Origin: Dyadobacter pollutisoli
GTDB lineage: Bacteria > Bacteroidota > Bacteroidia > Cytophagales > Spirosomataceae
Direction of reading: 5' to 3'
Assembly (NCBI RefSeq): GCF_026625565.1
Contig: NZ_CP112998.1
Location: forward strand, 2,730,501-2,794,500
DNA: 64,000 nucleotides
Positions 7,245-16,694 of this stretch are shown here, piece by piece; the stretch's first letter is position 1; each line of letters begins with the position of its first letter. The notes under the pieces were generated by a model. That model saw nothing but the letters and a program-made list of their open reading frames with translations. It did no database searches and was not told where the DNA came from. The position numbers and the translations under genes are program-made.

Positions 7245-8156
7245 ATGACCGAATACAAGAACTTCGACGTAGTGATCATTGGCGGCAGCTATGCAGGTCT
7301 TTCTGCGGCGATGACGCTGGGTCGCGCAATGCAGAATGTTTTGATCATCGACAGCGGCAAACCTTGTAACAGACAAACCCCGCACGCACATAACCTGATC
7401 ACGCATGACGGAAGAAGCCCGGGGGAAATTTCCGCCGAAGCCAGAAAGCAGGTAATGGCCTACCCGACCGTGATCTGGCTCGACGATCTGGCGACTTCGG
7501 TTACCGGCACAGACAATCATTTTATTGTCACCACAGCCCAGGAGAGGCAATTCGCTGCGAAAAAATTGCTATTCGCAACAGGTGTAAAAGACCTTATGCC
7601 GCCGATTCCGGGCCTGGCCGAATCCTGGGGAATTAGTGTGGTACATTGTCCTTACTGCCACGGCTACGAATATCGCGGTCAGGAAACCGGTATATTGATC
7701 AACGGAGATATGGCACTTGATTTTGGAAAATTCATCAGAAACTGGACCAATCATCTGACCATTTTCACCAATGGCCCGGCCACATTTGATTCGGCCGTAC
7801 GTGGAAAAATCCTTTCGCTGGACATCAGCATCAATGAAAAAAAGCTGCGGGAAATCCAACACGACAATGGATATCTCAAAGCCATTGTTTTTGAAGATCA
7901 ATCGCAGCAGGAACTAACAGCATTGTATGCCCGGCCGCCATTTGAACAACATTGCCCTATTCCACAAAACCTGGGTTGCAACATTAGTGAGCAAGGTTAC
8001 ATTCAGGTGGACGAAGCACAAAAAACCAATGTCGCGGGAATTTACGCGGCGGGCGATAACACGTCGATGTTCCGCGGATTATCGATGGCAATGGCTGCCG
8101 GAACCATGGCCGGTGCGCGGATGAATCATGAATTAATCAACGAAAGACATTCATAA
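7245..8156 (+). CDS. NAD(P)/FAD-dependent oxidoreductase, thioredoxin-reductase-like
   Basis: 303 aa, the length of low-molecular-weight thioredoxin reductases. FAD-binding GGSYAGLSAA at 13-22, a CxxC pair C135/C138 in HCPYCHGYE, a second FAD motif GIYAAGDNTSMFRGLSMA near the C-terminus. The region between, where the NADPH Rossmann motif GxGxxA is expected, reads ETGILINGDMALDFGKFI and is degenerate, so NADPH use is less certain than in TrxB. Members of this subfamily occur beside TetR or other regulators and probably reduce disulfides or small electrophiles. Regulated by the preceding TetR protein through 7210-7227. Confidence 0.9.
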   Translation: MTEYKNFDVVIIGGSYAGLSAAMTLGRAMQNVLIIDSGKPCNRQTPHAHNLITHDGRSPGEISAEARKQVMAYPTVIWLDDLATSVTGTDNHFIVTTAQERQFAAKKLLFATGVKDLMPPIPGLAESWGISVVHCPYCHGYEYRGQETGILINGDMALDFGKFIRNWTNHLTIFTNGPATFDSAVRGKILSLDISINEKKLREIQHDNGYLKAIVFEDQSQQELTALYARPPFEQHCPIPQNLGCNISEQGYIQVDEAQKTNVAGIYAAGDNTSMFRGLSMAMAAGTMAGARMNHELINERHS

Positions 8157-8172
8157 CCTGAAAGTAAACCGG

Positions 8173-8180
8173 TAAGTTTG
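8173..8180 (+). promoter_or_regulatory. Candidate -7 element (TAAGTTTG) of the methyltransferase gene
   Basis: Exact TAnnTTTG match 31 bp before the ATG at 8212; -33 element not clear. Confidence 0.35.
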
Positions 8181-8211
8181 TCGTTTGTTGCGATTAATTT
8201 AAAATTCTGAT

Positions 8212-9393
8212 ATGTCATTCTACACTACTTCGGCCACGATCATCATTACCTGTCACAAACGACTTGCTCCATACCTGGAACAGGAAGTAAAAGACCTGGG
8301 ATTCGTTGTGGATGAAGTATTTATAACCGGGTTAAGGCTACGCGGAACGATCAATGATTGTATCAGGCTGAACCTGAACCTGTATTGCGCCAGCCAGGTT
8401 TTGTATAGCATCGGCAATTTCACAGCGCATCATCCCGACGATGTATACCGGTACCTGAGCACAATGCCCTGGGAGGATATTATTCCCGACGAGAGTTATT
8501 TTTCGGTTACTAGCAATGTTCAGAACCCTACGATCAACAATAGTATGTTTGCCAATTTGCGGGTAAAAGATGCAATTGTGGACCGTTTCAGGGATAAAAA
8601 AGGCACGAGGCCGTCCACGGGCCCTGAGCTGACAGGTTCAGTGATCCATTTGTTTTGGAAAAATGAAAATGCTGAGATATTCATCGATACCTCCGGCGAT
8701 TCGCTGGCGCGACACGGCTACCGCAAAATTCCGGGAAGGGCGCCAATGCTGGAAGCGCTGGCTTCCGCTACGATCCTGGCGAGCCGCTGGGACCGGAAAT
8801 CAGCGTTCATTAATCCCATGTGTGGGTCGGGTACGCTGGCCATCGAAGCCGCACTGATCGCTACTAACAGTCGCCCCGGCCTTTTCCGCGACAATTATGC
8901 ATTCATGCATTTGATCGGTTACGACAAGGAAGTCTATTACGCCGAGCAGGACAAACTCGAAGCGCAAATTATTGAAGTACCGGGTTTGCGCATCATTGCG
9001 ACGGATTATAGTAATGTCGCTATCGCCAATGCACGCAAAAACGCGATTGCCGCAGGCGTGGCTGATATGATTGAATTCCAGCTTTGTGATTTTGCGGATA
9101 CGGAAGTTCCTCAGGAAAATAAGGGCGTATTTTTCATTAATCCTGAGTATGGCGACCGGCTTGGCGAAATCGTCGAACTGGAAGAAACCTATGCCCGGAT
9201 CGGTGATTTTATGAAACAAAAGTGTAGAGGATATTACGGGTATGTCTTTACGGGAAACCTCGATCTTGCCAAAAAGATCGGCCTGAAAGCAAAGCGCAGG
9301 ATTGAGTTCTACACCAGCAAAATCGATTGTCGTTTGCTGGAATACGAACTTTATGAAGGTACGCGAAGGGAGACCGCCGTTACTCCGGCCTGA
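8212..9393 (+). CDS. THUMP-domain class I RNA methyltransferase (RlmL/YpsC family)
   Basis: 393 aa. N-terminal ferredoxin-like and THUMP region (about 1-160; FVVDEVFITGLRLRGTIND, then VTSNVQNPTINNS) for RNA binding, followed by a Rossmann methyltransferase with NPMCGSGTLAIEAALIA, an acidic loop ATDYSNVAIANARKNA and the catalytic-site motif NPEYGDRLGE. The family transfers a methyl from SAM to N2 of a guanine in 23S rRNA. The usual motif is NPPYGxR; here the second Pro is Glu, a change seen rather than explained. Chromosomal housekeeping gene, single transcription unit with the small ORF after it possible. Confidence 0.92.
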   Translation: MSFYTTSATIIITCHKRLAPYLEQEVKDLGFVVDEVFITGLRLRGTINDCIRLNLNLYCASQVLYSIGNFTAHHPDDVYRYLSTMPWEDIIPDESYFSVTSNVQNPTINNSMFANLRVKDAIVDRFRDKKGTRPSTGPELTGSVIHLFWKNENAEIFIDTSGDSLARHGYRKIPGRAPMLEALASATILASRWDRKSAFINPMCGSGTLAIEAALIATNSRPGLFRDNYAFMHLIGYDKEVYYAEQDKLEAQIIEVPGLRIIATDYSNVAIANARKNAIAAGVADMIEFQLCDFADTEVPQENKGVFFINPEYGDRLGEIVELEETYARIGDFMKQKCRGYYGYVFTGNLDLAKKIGLKAKRRIEFYTSKIDCRLLEYELYEGTRRETAVTPA

Positions 9394-9443
9394 GTTTGGC
9401 ACAGTATTTAGACAATTCAGGGCATAACCAATTACAGTTTGTC

Positions 9444-9623
9444 ATGAAACAGTCACAAAACTCGGGAACCATGCAACAAAGCCAAAATTCCCGACCAAGA
9501 CCTGAAAACAAGGACAATTTGGACAGCAGGCATAAAGAAGAAGAAATGGTGAAGGGTAACCACATTACCCACAACGAAAAAGAGCACCAGAACCTGAGAA
9601 AACAGCAAAATCAACAGCAGTAG
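9444..9623 (+). CDS. Small hydrophilic Gln/Asn/Lys-rich protein
   Basis: 59 aa from the ATG at 9444; a longer version from a TTG at 9396 is possible but overlaps the leader. The chain is almost free of hydrophobic residues (KQSQNSG repeated twice, then ENKDNLDSRHKEEEMVKG), has low complexity and ends NLRKQQNQQQ, so it is probably disordered. It sits between the methyltransferase gene and a strong terminator at 9653, which supports it being a transcribed small gene. No family recognised. Confidence 0.5.
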   Translation: MKQSQNSGTMQQSQNSRPRPENKDNLDSRHKEEEMVKGNHITHNEKEHQNLRKQQNQQQ

Positions 9624-9652
9624 TAGTGGCTGTTTTTCTAAAATTTTGTCAC

Positions 9653-9702
9653 AAGGAGCGAAGTAGAAGAGCATGGGCACATACCCTTCTACTTCGCTCC
9701 TT
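9653..9702. terminator. Strong 17-bp-stem terminator
   Basis: Perfect 17-bp stem (9653-9669 with 9686-9702, arm AAGGAGCGAAGTAGAAG) followed by TATTTT. It closes the methyltransferase/small-protein unit on the plus strand. Confidence 0.8.
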
Positions 9703-9838
9703 TATTTTAACGATCTCGACCTGCCGCTTTTACAAAGTCAAACCCCGCAAATTCTATCCTTTTTCTTTCAATTTTTCGTACTATTCCTCGTTCAATAGCA
9801 GAATGTGAAATGAAAACTACCCAACGGACGCCCCCTTC

Positions 9839-10411
9839 ATGAAAAAATACATTGTAGCCGCAATCATCCTGCTCAATCTCACTTCCTGCGAATGGATTGG
9901 CAATACCCCGAGCTTTGGTGATGACTTCATTACTTACACCATCAAAGCCGGAAACCACGACGTTGACAACAACTTCAACGCGCCATTTACCGCCAGCTCA
10001 GTCAAGTTTCAGGCGGTGTTTGACAGTAGCTGCGTTTACAAATCGGCCATTCCGGAGAATCAGAACGATATTAACAAACTGTACGGATTTTCAGATTGCA
10101 GCTCTCAGCACCAGAGCAACAGTGCCCGCTTTGGCTGGAACTGGCGCGAAGGCGCCCTGCACATTTACGCATATACGTACGTAAACGGGCAGCGTCAGGA
10201 AAAAGAACTGGGTACCGCGGAACTCAATGAAACGACCACTTTCAAAATCGAGGTCCGGGACCATACGTACGCTTTCACCTACCACGGGATCGAAACCATC
10301 ATGCCGCGCCACTGCTCCGGCGGCGTAGGAATTGCCTATAAGCTGCTACCCTACTTCGGCGGTGACGAAGTGGCCCCTCAGGAAATCAGGATCAAGATCA
10401 GGAATATATAA
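9839..10411 (+). CDS. Lipoprotein, beta-sandwich-like, unknown function
   Basis: 190 aa. N-terminal signal with lipobox LTSC (about 15-18), followed by EWIGN. The mature protein looks like an all-beta domain (VKFQAVFDSSCVYKS, FGWNWREGALHIYAYTYVNG, FKIEVRDHTYAFTYHG) with repeated aromatic residues and four Cys that could form two disulfides. I do not recognise an enzyme family; carbohydrate binding is a guess from the aromatic-rich strands. Its end overlaps the convergent treZ end by 14 bp. Confidence 0.75.
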   Translation: MKKYIVAAIILLNLTSCEWIGNTPSFGDDFITYTIKAGNHDVDNNFNAPFTASSVKFQAVFDSSCVYKSAIPENQNDINKLYGFSDCSSQHQSNSARFGWNWREGALHIYAYTYVNGQRQEKELGTAELNETTTFKIEVRDHTYAFTYHGIETIMPRHCSGGVGIAYKLLPYFGGDEVAPQEIRIKIRNI

Positions 10412-12290
10412 CATTGGTATACAGCGTAAAAGACTCCGGCCAGACCATTAAAACACCGGAATCTAGCTGCTCCGACAATTGCTCCGTTCCATTCCATTTC
10501 GCATCGGATGAAGCTATCAGCTTATGCCAAAGGAAATGTTTGACCGGCAGGGATACCTCCTGAACCGATTTCGAAAAATTAAGGACTACCACCACTTGCT
10601 GGTCGCCTGAAACCCGCTGAATGATGATCAGTTCTTTTTCCCTCGAATAATCCACTGTCAAGCCATTTCTGTCCGTATTGTGTAGCGCAGGCTGTTGTTT
10701 TCTCAGCCGGATCAACGTTTTATAGTATTGAAACATAACCTGATGCAGCCCGCTTTCGTGTAGTGACCACTGCAATTTGGACTGATCAAATGTCTCCTCA
10801 GACATCGGATCGGGCGCATCGCCTTCCAAATGAAATGCTGCAAACTCCCGCTTTCGGCCATTGCGGACTGCTTCGGCCAGTTCGGGATCGGTATGGCTCA
10901 CAAAGTATTGAAATGGATTAGTTTCGCTCCATTCCTCACCCATAAAAAGCAAAGGGAGATATGGACTGACCAGTACTGCGCCGGCCATCAATTTCTGCAT
11001 TTCGAAACTCACCAACAGGCTGGTGCGCTCACCCAGCATGCGGTTACCGATATGGTCGTGGTTTTGAGAAAAAACCACAAACTGCTCGCCAGGACGACCG
11101 TCAGCCTTAACGCCAAACTTCCTTTTCCGGTGCTCTGAGTAAATGCCGTCATATACGTAAGCATCTTGGTAGGATTTGGCAAGCGAAACAATGGGCTCAA
11201 AATCAGAGTAGTAGCCACTTTGCTGCTGACCCGACGATACTCTCAATGCATGGTGGAACTCGTCGATCCATTGTGCATCCATCCCGTAACCCCCCTGATC
11301 AGCAGGATTAATAAACCGGGTATCATTCAGGTCCATTTCCACGATCAGGTAATGCGCGTTCCCGGTCTGCGCGGTGAGTTCTTCTACCCGCCCGCTGATC
11401 TCGCGCAGCAAATGTACCGGGCCAAAATCTTTGATCGCGTGAACCGCATCCATCCGCAAGCCATCGATATGAAAATCACGAAACAACATCATCGCGTTTT
11501 CAATGAAGTAGTGCCTTACCCCATCACTCCAAGCGTCGTCGAAGTTCAATGCGTCGCCCCAGGGCGTGTGATATTTATCCGTAAAATAAGGACCGTACTG
11601 TCCCAAAATATTCCCCTCTGGCCCCAAATGATTATAAACCACATCCAATATTACTGCTAATCCCTTGCCGTGACAGGCATTCACCAAATGCTGCAAGCCA
11701 GCCGGGCCGCCATAAGAATCCTGAACCGCATATGGAAACACACCATCGTATCCCCAGTTACGCGGCCCTGCAAACTGTGAAACCGGCATGATCTCAATGG
11801 CGGTAACGCCCAGTTCCACCAGGTAATCCAGGCGCGTTTCCGCGGCGGCAAATGTTCCCTCCGCGGTGAATGTGCCGATATGGAGCTCGTAAATGATGTA
11901 TTCTTTCAATTCCGGATTTCGCCAGCCCTTGTCCGTCCATTTAAACCCTTTCAGGTCAAATGCCTCAGACGGACCATGAACACCCTGTGACTGGTACAAT
12001 GAAGCAGGATCAGGAAGGGCAACATCATCATTGAGCACAAACTGGTATAGGTCTCCCGGCTTCAACCGATCCGTCGTGAGCGTCCAGTATCCGTAGAATT
12101 CCTTTTCCAATGGTATTCCTTCTTCATTTTCCAATTTCAAAAGGTACACCTGCTCAGTCTGAGGAGCCCAAACGACAATGGTAGCCTCACCAAATTCATT
12201 AAATCGGACGCCCGGCGGCCGGCGATCCGGGGTACGGCCCTCCGGCGGCCGGCGATTAGGTGGTAATGATTGCAAATTGTTAGAATTCAT
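10398..12290 (-). CDS. treZ: Malto-oligosyltrehalose trehalohydrolase (GH13)
   Basis: 630 aa. N-terminal CBM48-like domain (FNEFGEATIVVWAPQTEQVYL), then a GH13 barrel: DVVYNHLGPEGN, nucleophile region GLRMDAVHAIKD, acid/base region LIVEMDLNDTRF, and FSQNHDHIGNR. ELHIGTFTAEGTF and NWGYDGVFPYAVQDSYGG are typical of TreZ, which releases trehalose from maltooligosyl-trehalose. Translation is coupled to glgX by a 4-bp ATGA overlap (12287-12290). TreY, which makes the substrate, is not in the window. The first 30 residues are a Pro/Arg-rich extension (PPNRRPPEGR, then TPDRRPPG) with a short internal repeat. Confidence 0.9.
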   Translation of the reverse strand: MNSNNLQSLPPNRRPPEGRTPDRRPPGVRFNEFGEATIVVWAPQTEQVYLLKLENEEGIPLEKEFYGYWTLTTDRLKPGDLYQFVLNDDVALPDPASLYQSQGVHGPSEAFDLKGFKWTDKGWRNPELKEYIIYELHIGTFTAEGTFAAAETRLDYLVELGVTAIEIMPVSQFAGPRNWGYDGVFPYAVQDSYGGPAGLQHLVNACHGKGLAVILDVVYNHLGPEGNILGQYGPYFTDKYHTPWGDALNFDDAWSDGVRHYFIENAMMLFRDFHIDGLRMDAVHAIKDFGPVHLLREISGRVEELTAQTGNAHYLIVEMDLNDTRFINPADQGGYGMDAQWIDEFHHALRVSSGQQQSGYYSDFEPIVSLAKSYQDAYVYDGIYSEHRKRKFGVKADGRPGEQFVVFSQNHDHIGNRMLGERTSLLVSFEMQKLMAGAVLVSPYLPLLFMGEEWSETNPFQYFVSHTDPELAEAVRNGRKREFAAFHLEGDAPDPMSEETFDQSKLQWSLHESGLHQVMFQYYKTLIRLRKQQPALHNTDRNGLTVDYSREKELIIIQRVSGDQQVVVVLNFSKSVQEVSLPVKHFLWHKLIASSDAKWNGTEQLSEQLDSGVLMVWPESFTLYTNVIYS

Positions 12291-14488
12291 ATTTTTTGCT
12301 CTGCCAATGCATGTTTAAAAACCATTATAGACCGACTGTCGACAGTTACCGAATCACCGGGTTTCAAAATCTGACCATCATCGCTCACGCAACATTCTGC
12401 CGTATCGATCACTTTCCGCCATTCAGTACCGTATTTCTCGGGTGGCAATGTGTATTTCACCGGTTCGTAATGTGCATTGAATATCATATAAAAACTGTCG
12501 TCATACAATGCCTCTCCTTTCGGGTCCATATGCCGGATACCCTTTCCGTTCAAAAACACACCCAACGACTTGGCGTAATCATGGTTCCAGTTGTCGTCGG
12601 GCATTTCGGTTCCTTCCGGCAAAAACCAGGCAATGTCCTCCAACCCGACGCCCTTAATAGGAACACCACGGAACCAATGCTTTCGTCTGAAAGAGTGATG
12701 TTCTTTGACAAAGGCGATCAGTTTTTGAGTAAAACCAAGCAATTCCTCATCCGCCTGGTCCCAGTTCAGCCATGATATTTCATTGTCCTGACAGTACGCA
12801 TTATTGTTCCCGTTTTGAGTCCTGCCCCATTCGTCACCCGCTACCAGCATGGGCACACCCTGCGATAAAAACAAGGTGGTCAAAAAGTTACGTTTTTGCT
12901 TATTTCGCAGGGCAATGATCATCGGATCATCGGTCGGGCCTTCCTGACCACAATTCCAGGACCGGTTATGATCTTCACCATCGGTATTATCTTCACCATT
13001 CTCATCATTACGCTTATGATTATACGATACAAGATCATTGAGTGTAAAACCATCGTGTGCAGTGATAAAATTGATGCTCGCGGTCGGTCGGCGATACTCC
13101 CCTTTGTACAGGTCAGAACTTCCTGTAAACCGCTCAGCAAACTCGGCGAGCATACTGTCCGCCCCCCGCCAGAAATCGCGCATGCAATCGCGGTAGCGCC
13201 CATTCCATTCCGCCCATCCGATCGGAAATTTTCCCACCTGGTAACCATCATGACCGATATCCCAGGGTTCGGCGATCAGTTTTACCTGAGAGATGACAGG
13301 GTCCTGATGGATTATATCAAAGAACGCGCTGAGCCTGTCAACTTCATGCAGCTCACGAGCCAATGTAGACGCGAGATCGAAGCGAAAACCGTCTACATGC
13401 ATTTCAGTGATCCAGTAACGAAGGCTGTCCATGATCAGCCGTAGCACACTAGGCAGTCGCGCATTCAACGTATTGCCTGTCCCTGTATAGTCCATATAAT
13501 ATCTCCCGTCCATCAGCCGGTAGTAGGACATATTATCGACACCTCGAAACGACAATGTAGGCCCCATATGATTACCCTCGCCGGTATGGTTGTAAACCAC
13601 ATCCAAAATCACCTCAATTCCGGCCTTGTGCAGCTCTTTGACCATGTTTTTGAATTCCAAAACCTGCTCGCCCATCGTGCCCGAGCTGCTGTACCGAACA
13701 TCGGGGGCGAAAAAACCGATGGAATTATATCCCCAGTAATTGGACAATCCCCGCTCCTGGAGATGGCGGTCCGAGATAAAATGGTGCACCGGCATAAGCT
13801 CCACAGCATTAATCCCCAACTTTTTCAAGTAGGCAATGCTCGACGGGTGCGCCAGGCCCGCATATGTACCTTTAATGTCATCGGGAATGTCCGGATGTAG
13901 CATTGAAAAACCCTTGACATGGGTTTCATAGATAATTGTGTCGTGATAAGGAATTTCCGGTGCAGGCACATCTTCCCAGTCGAAGTAATGGCTGACCACC
14001 ACCGATTTGGGAATGTAAGAGCCACTGTCGAGACCATTAAAACTCAGGTCCTCATCGGGGTCGCCGATGGTGTAACCGAACAATGCATCGTGCCATTGAA
14101 TAGTACCCGATATCGCTTTGGCATAGGGGTCAATTAACAGCTTATTTGGGTTAAAACGCAGCCCCACAGTCGGTTCGAACGGTCCGTGCACCCGATAGCC
14201 GTACAATTGCCCGGGCTTTAGCCTCGGCACATATACATGCCACACGTGATGCGAAGCTTCCTTGATCTCTATTTTGACGTTCTCCGTTTCGCTGTCAGCG
14301 CTGTCAAACAGGCAAAGCTCAACGCCTGTTGCATTTTCCGAATATAATGCAAAACTAACCCCATCCCCGTCCCAGGTTGCCCCCAGCGGGTAAGGCTCCC
14401 CAGGGTACACCACGATATCATGTAGCCTGGACTGGTCAACAACTTTTTTATTGGCAATTTTCTTCATAGCGTCCAGTTTTAAATTCAA
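12287..14488 (-). CDS. glgX: Glycogen debranching enzyme (GH13_11, isoamylase type)
   Basis: 733 aa. N-terminal CBM48 (PLGATWDGDGVSFALYS), then the GH13 barrel with DVVYNHTGEGN, nucleophile Asp in VDGFRFDLAST, acid/base Glu in LIAEPWDIG and FITAHDGFTLNDLVSYNHK. This is the GlgX/TreX subfamily, which cuts alpha-1,6 branches of glycogen or limit dextrins to give linear maltooligosaccharides. With treZ directly downstream, the operon fits the TreX-TreY-TreZ route from glycogen to trehalose, lacking treY locally. An ATG six codons further in (MKKIANKK) is an alternative start. The enzyme is cytoplasmic; no signal peptide. Confidence 0.93.
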   Translation of the reverse strand: MNLKLDAMKKIANKKVVDQSRLHDIVVYPGEPYPLGATWDGDGVSFALYSENATGVELCLFDSADSETENVKIEIKEASHHVWHVYVPRLKPGQLYGYRVHGPFEPTVGLRFNPNKLLIDPYAKAISGTIQWHDALFGYTIGDPDEDLSFNGLDSGSYIPKSVVVSHYFDWEDVPAPEIPYHDTIIYETHVKGFSMLHPDIPDDIKGTYAGLAHPSSIAYLKKLGINAVELMPVHHFISDRHLQERGLSNYWGYNSIGFFAPDVRYSSSGTMGEQVLEFKNMVKELHKAGIEVILDVVYNHTGEGNHMGPTLSFRGVDNMSYYRLMDGRYYMDYTGTGNTLNARLPSVLRLIMDSLRYWITEMHVDGFRFDLASTLARELHEVDRLSAFFDIIHQDPVISQVKLIAEPWDIGHDGYQVGKFPIGWAEWNGRYRDCMRDFWRGADSMLAEFAERFTGSSDLYKGEYRRPTASINFITAHDGFTLNDLVSYNHKRNDENGEDNTDGEDHNRSWNCGQEGPTDDPMIIALRNKQKRNFLTTLFLSQGVPMLVAGDEWGRTQNGNNNAYCQDNEISWLNWDQADEELLGFTQKLIAFVKEHHSFRRKHWFRGVPIKGVGLEDIAWFLPEGTEMPDDNWNHDYAKSLGVFLNGKGIRHMDPKGEALYDDSFYMIFNAHYEPVKYTLPPEKYGTEWRKVIDTAECCVSDDGQILKPGDSVTVDSRSIMVFKHALAEQKI

Positions 14489-14661
14489 ATCACCTCCATT
14501 GCCGATTCAGTTTTCTAATGTTCTGATCATTGGCATGGATGTTGGTGACTAAATAATGTATTTGAAGATACCTTGTCCTATAAAATTATGCCAAGTAGGG
14601 AAATGCAAATCAGGGAAGATTTTCCACAGCCGTATTTTTTGAACCCTAAAAACTGCCCGAT

Positions 14662-14919
14662 ATGGATCGAGAGTCACTTTTGAAGATGTATACTTTTTTA
14701 GAAAAAACGGCTGAGAACAATGAGGCCACTTCTTTCGACTCTGTTCAGTATCCGATCGTGGAAGACTTGATCGCTCTGGTGAAAGCGAAAGGAAAAACCT
14801 CTATTGCTGAGGATTTTGAAACACCATACGTTCATCCAATGATCACCGTCCAGAAATGGGTGACGGAATTGAAGGGCCTGGTCAGCGAAACATTGAGCCA
14901 GGTGCCGGAACTGAAATAA
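14662..14919 (+). CDS. Small conserved-looking protein of unknown function
   Basis: 85 aa, acidic, no signal or membrane segment, probably helical (RESLLKMYTFLEKTAENNE, then PIVEDLIALVKAKGKTS). ATG is close to a T-rich upstream element (TATTTTTTG near 14631). It is divergent from glgX and upstream of the signalling block, 165 bp before the REC-PAS kinase. No family recognised. Confidence 0.6.
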   Translation: MDRESLLKMYTFLEKTAENNEATSFDSVQYPIVEDLIALVKAKGKTSIAEDFETPYVHPMITVQKWVTELKGLVSETLSQVPELK

Positions 14920-15084
14920 GTAAAAAAGGTTACAAAATCCCTTTTAAATACACATTCAGGAACGATTTTTGCTGCTCGTATACACTCGTGGGTACCACCA
15001 GCAAAACGTCCCTTACCCTAAGGTGCTTGTTACAGTGCCGGACTGGCACATGATTGAAGTCCCTTATCATTTTTTACCAAAACT

Positions 15085-16680
15085 ATGATTCTGATTGTCG
15101 ACGACAGACCGGAAAACATCCTTCCTTTAAAAAAAATTCTGGAACTCCACAATTTCACCACCGACAGTGCCGAATCAGGAGAAGAAGCCTTAAAAAAAGT
15201 CCTTAAAACCAACTATTCTGTCATCATTATGGATGTACAGATGCCAGGTATGGATGGATTTGAAGTGGCCGAAGCCATCTCAGGTTTCAGTAAGGCCAAA
15301 GACACCCCTATTATCTTTTTATCTGCAGTCAATACCGAGAAAAAATTCATTACCCGTGGGTACTCGTCTGGCGGGATCGACTACCTGACCAAGCCCGTAG
15401 ATCCTGACATTCTGTTGCTGAAAGTGAAGACTTTTTACAAGCTTTACGAGCAGCAACAAGAATTAAAAGCCATACAAAATTCGCTGCAACAGGAGGTAGA
15501 AATCCGGAAAAGTGCGCAGGAAGAACTGGCAGCGCGGATGCATGAGCTGCGTTTCATCCTCGAATCGCTTCCTCAGATCGCATTCACCATTGGCGTCGAC
15601 GGCCGTATTGAATATGTGAATGAGCATTGGTTCCGCTATTCTTCCAATGCATCGGTTTTCCCGGAAACGCATCCGGAAGACGGCCTTTGCGAAAAGTGGG
15701 AGAAATATTTCGAACAGGGCATTGAATTCAGCAGCGAAGCAAGATTAAAACACATTGATACACAAGAATATAAGTATTTTCTGTTAAAGATCATCCCGAT
15801 TCTTCAGAACGGCACGATCATCCGATGGGTCGGCACATTTACCGACATCCATGAGCAGAAAATGACCAATGAGCTGCTCGAACACAAGGTTGAACTTCGT
15901 ACCAGGGAATTGCTCGACAAAAACACGGAACTGGAAACGACCAACCATGAATTGCAGCAGTTCGCCTGGGTAGTATCGCACGATTTGAAAGAGCCCTTGC
16001 GTAAGATCCAGACATTCAGCCACCTGGTAAAAGATAAGTACCTGAGCGAAAATTCAGAAGCTGTTTCTTACCTGGACCGCAGCATTAATTCTTCAGCAAG
16101 AATGTCACGCCTAATCAGCGATTTGCTGGATTATTCACGGCTGTCGGTAACGGCACATTTTCAGCCAACAGACCTGAATGCGCTCATAGAGGAACTGTTG
16201 CTGGATTTTGAGGAAATTATCAGAGTAAAAAACGCCGTGATCCGCATCGATCAGCTACCCGTTATCGACGCCATCCCAAGCCAGATACGGCAGGTGTTTC
16301 AAAACCTCATCAGCAATGCGTTGAAATTTTCCAAGGAAGATGTCGCACCCATGATAACGATTTCTTCCGATATCATTCCAACCAAAGATATCGATGTCCC
16401 GGAATCACCGTCGGGCGATTTTTGCCGGATTGTAATATCGGATAATGGCATCGGGTTTGACGAAAAATTCCTGGACCGGATCTTTGTGATCTTTCAGCGA
16501 CTTAATAATCTGAACAGCTACGAAGGAACGGGCATCGGTCTGGCAATCGCAAAGAAAATAATGGACAAACATAACGGACTGATCTCAGCGCAGAGTATTG
16601 AAAATGAGGGCGCACAGTTCATTCTCGTGCTTCCACTGGTGCAGGAATCCCCCTTAACCCCAATAAAAACAGAATATTAG
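15085..16680 (+). CDS. Receiver-PAS-histidine kinase
   Basis: 531 aa, cytoplasmic. Residues 1-118 form a receiver (D6/D7, acceptor D50 in IIMDVQMPGMDG, K in LTKPVDP), followed by a coiled coil (about 120-150), a PAS domain (about 150-270; LESLPQIAFTIGVDGRIEYV), a second coiled coil, HisKA with His near 298 (WVVSHDLKEPLRKIQTFSH) and a HATPase domain (NLISNALKFSKED, DNGIGF, GTGIGLAIAKKIM). The HisKA sequence is of the phytochrome-like DLKEPL class. With an N-terminal receiver it is controlled by another kinase, plausibly the hybrid kinase 14 bp downstream. First gene of a run of five with short gaps. Confidence 0.93.
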   Translation: MILIVDDRPENILPLKKILELHNFTTDSAESGEEALKKVLKTNYSVIIMDVQMPGMDGFEVAEAISGFSKAKDTPIIFLSAVNTEKKFITRGYSSGGIDYLTKPVDPDILLLKVKTFYKLYEQQQELKAIQNSLQQEVEIRKSAQEELAARMHELRFILESLPQIAFTIGVDGRIEYVNEHWFRYSSNASVFPETHPEDGLCEKWEKYFEQGIEFSSEARLKHIDTQEYKYFLLKIIPILQNGTIIRWVGTFTDIHEQKMTNELLEHKVELRTRELLDKNTELETTNHELQQFAWVVSHDLKEPLRKIQTFSHLVKDKYLSENSEAVSYLDRSINSSARMSRLISDLLDYSRLSVTAHFQPTDLNALIEELLLDFEEIIRVKNAVIRIDQLPVIDAIPSQIRQVFQNLISNALKFSKEDVAPMITISSDIIPTKDIDVPESPSGDFCRIVISDNGIGFDEKFLDRIFVIFQRLNNLNSYEGTGIGLAIAKKIMDKHNGLISAQSIENEGAQFILVLPLVQESPLTPIKTEY

Positions 16681-16694
16681 TTGCTAATAAAACT

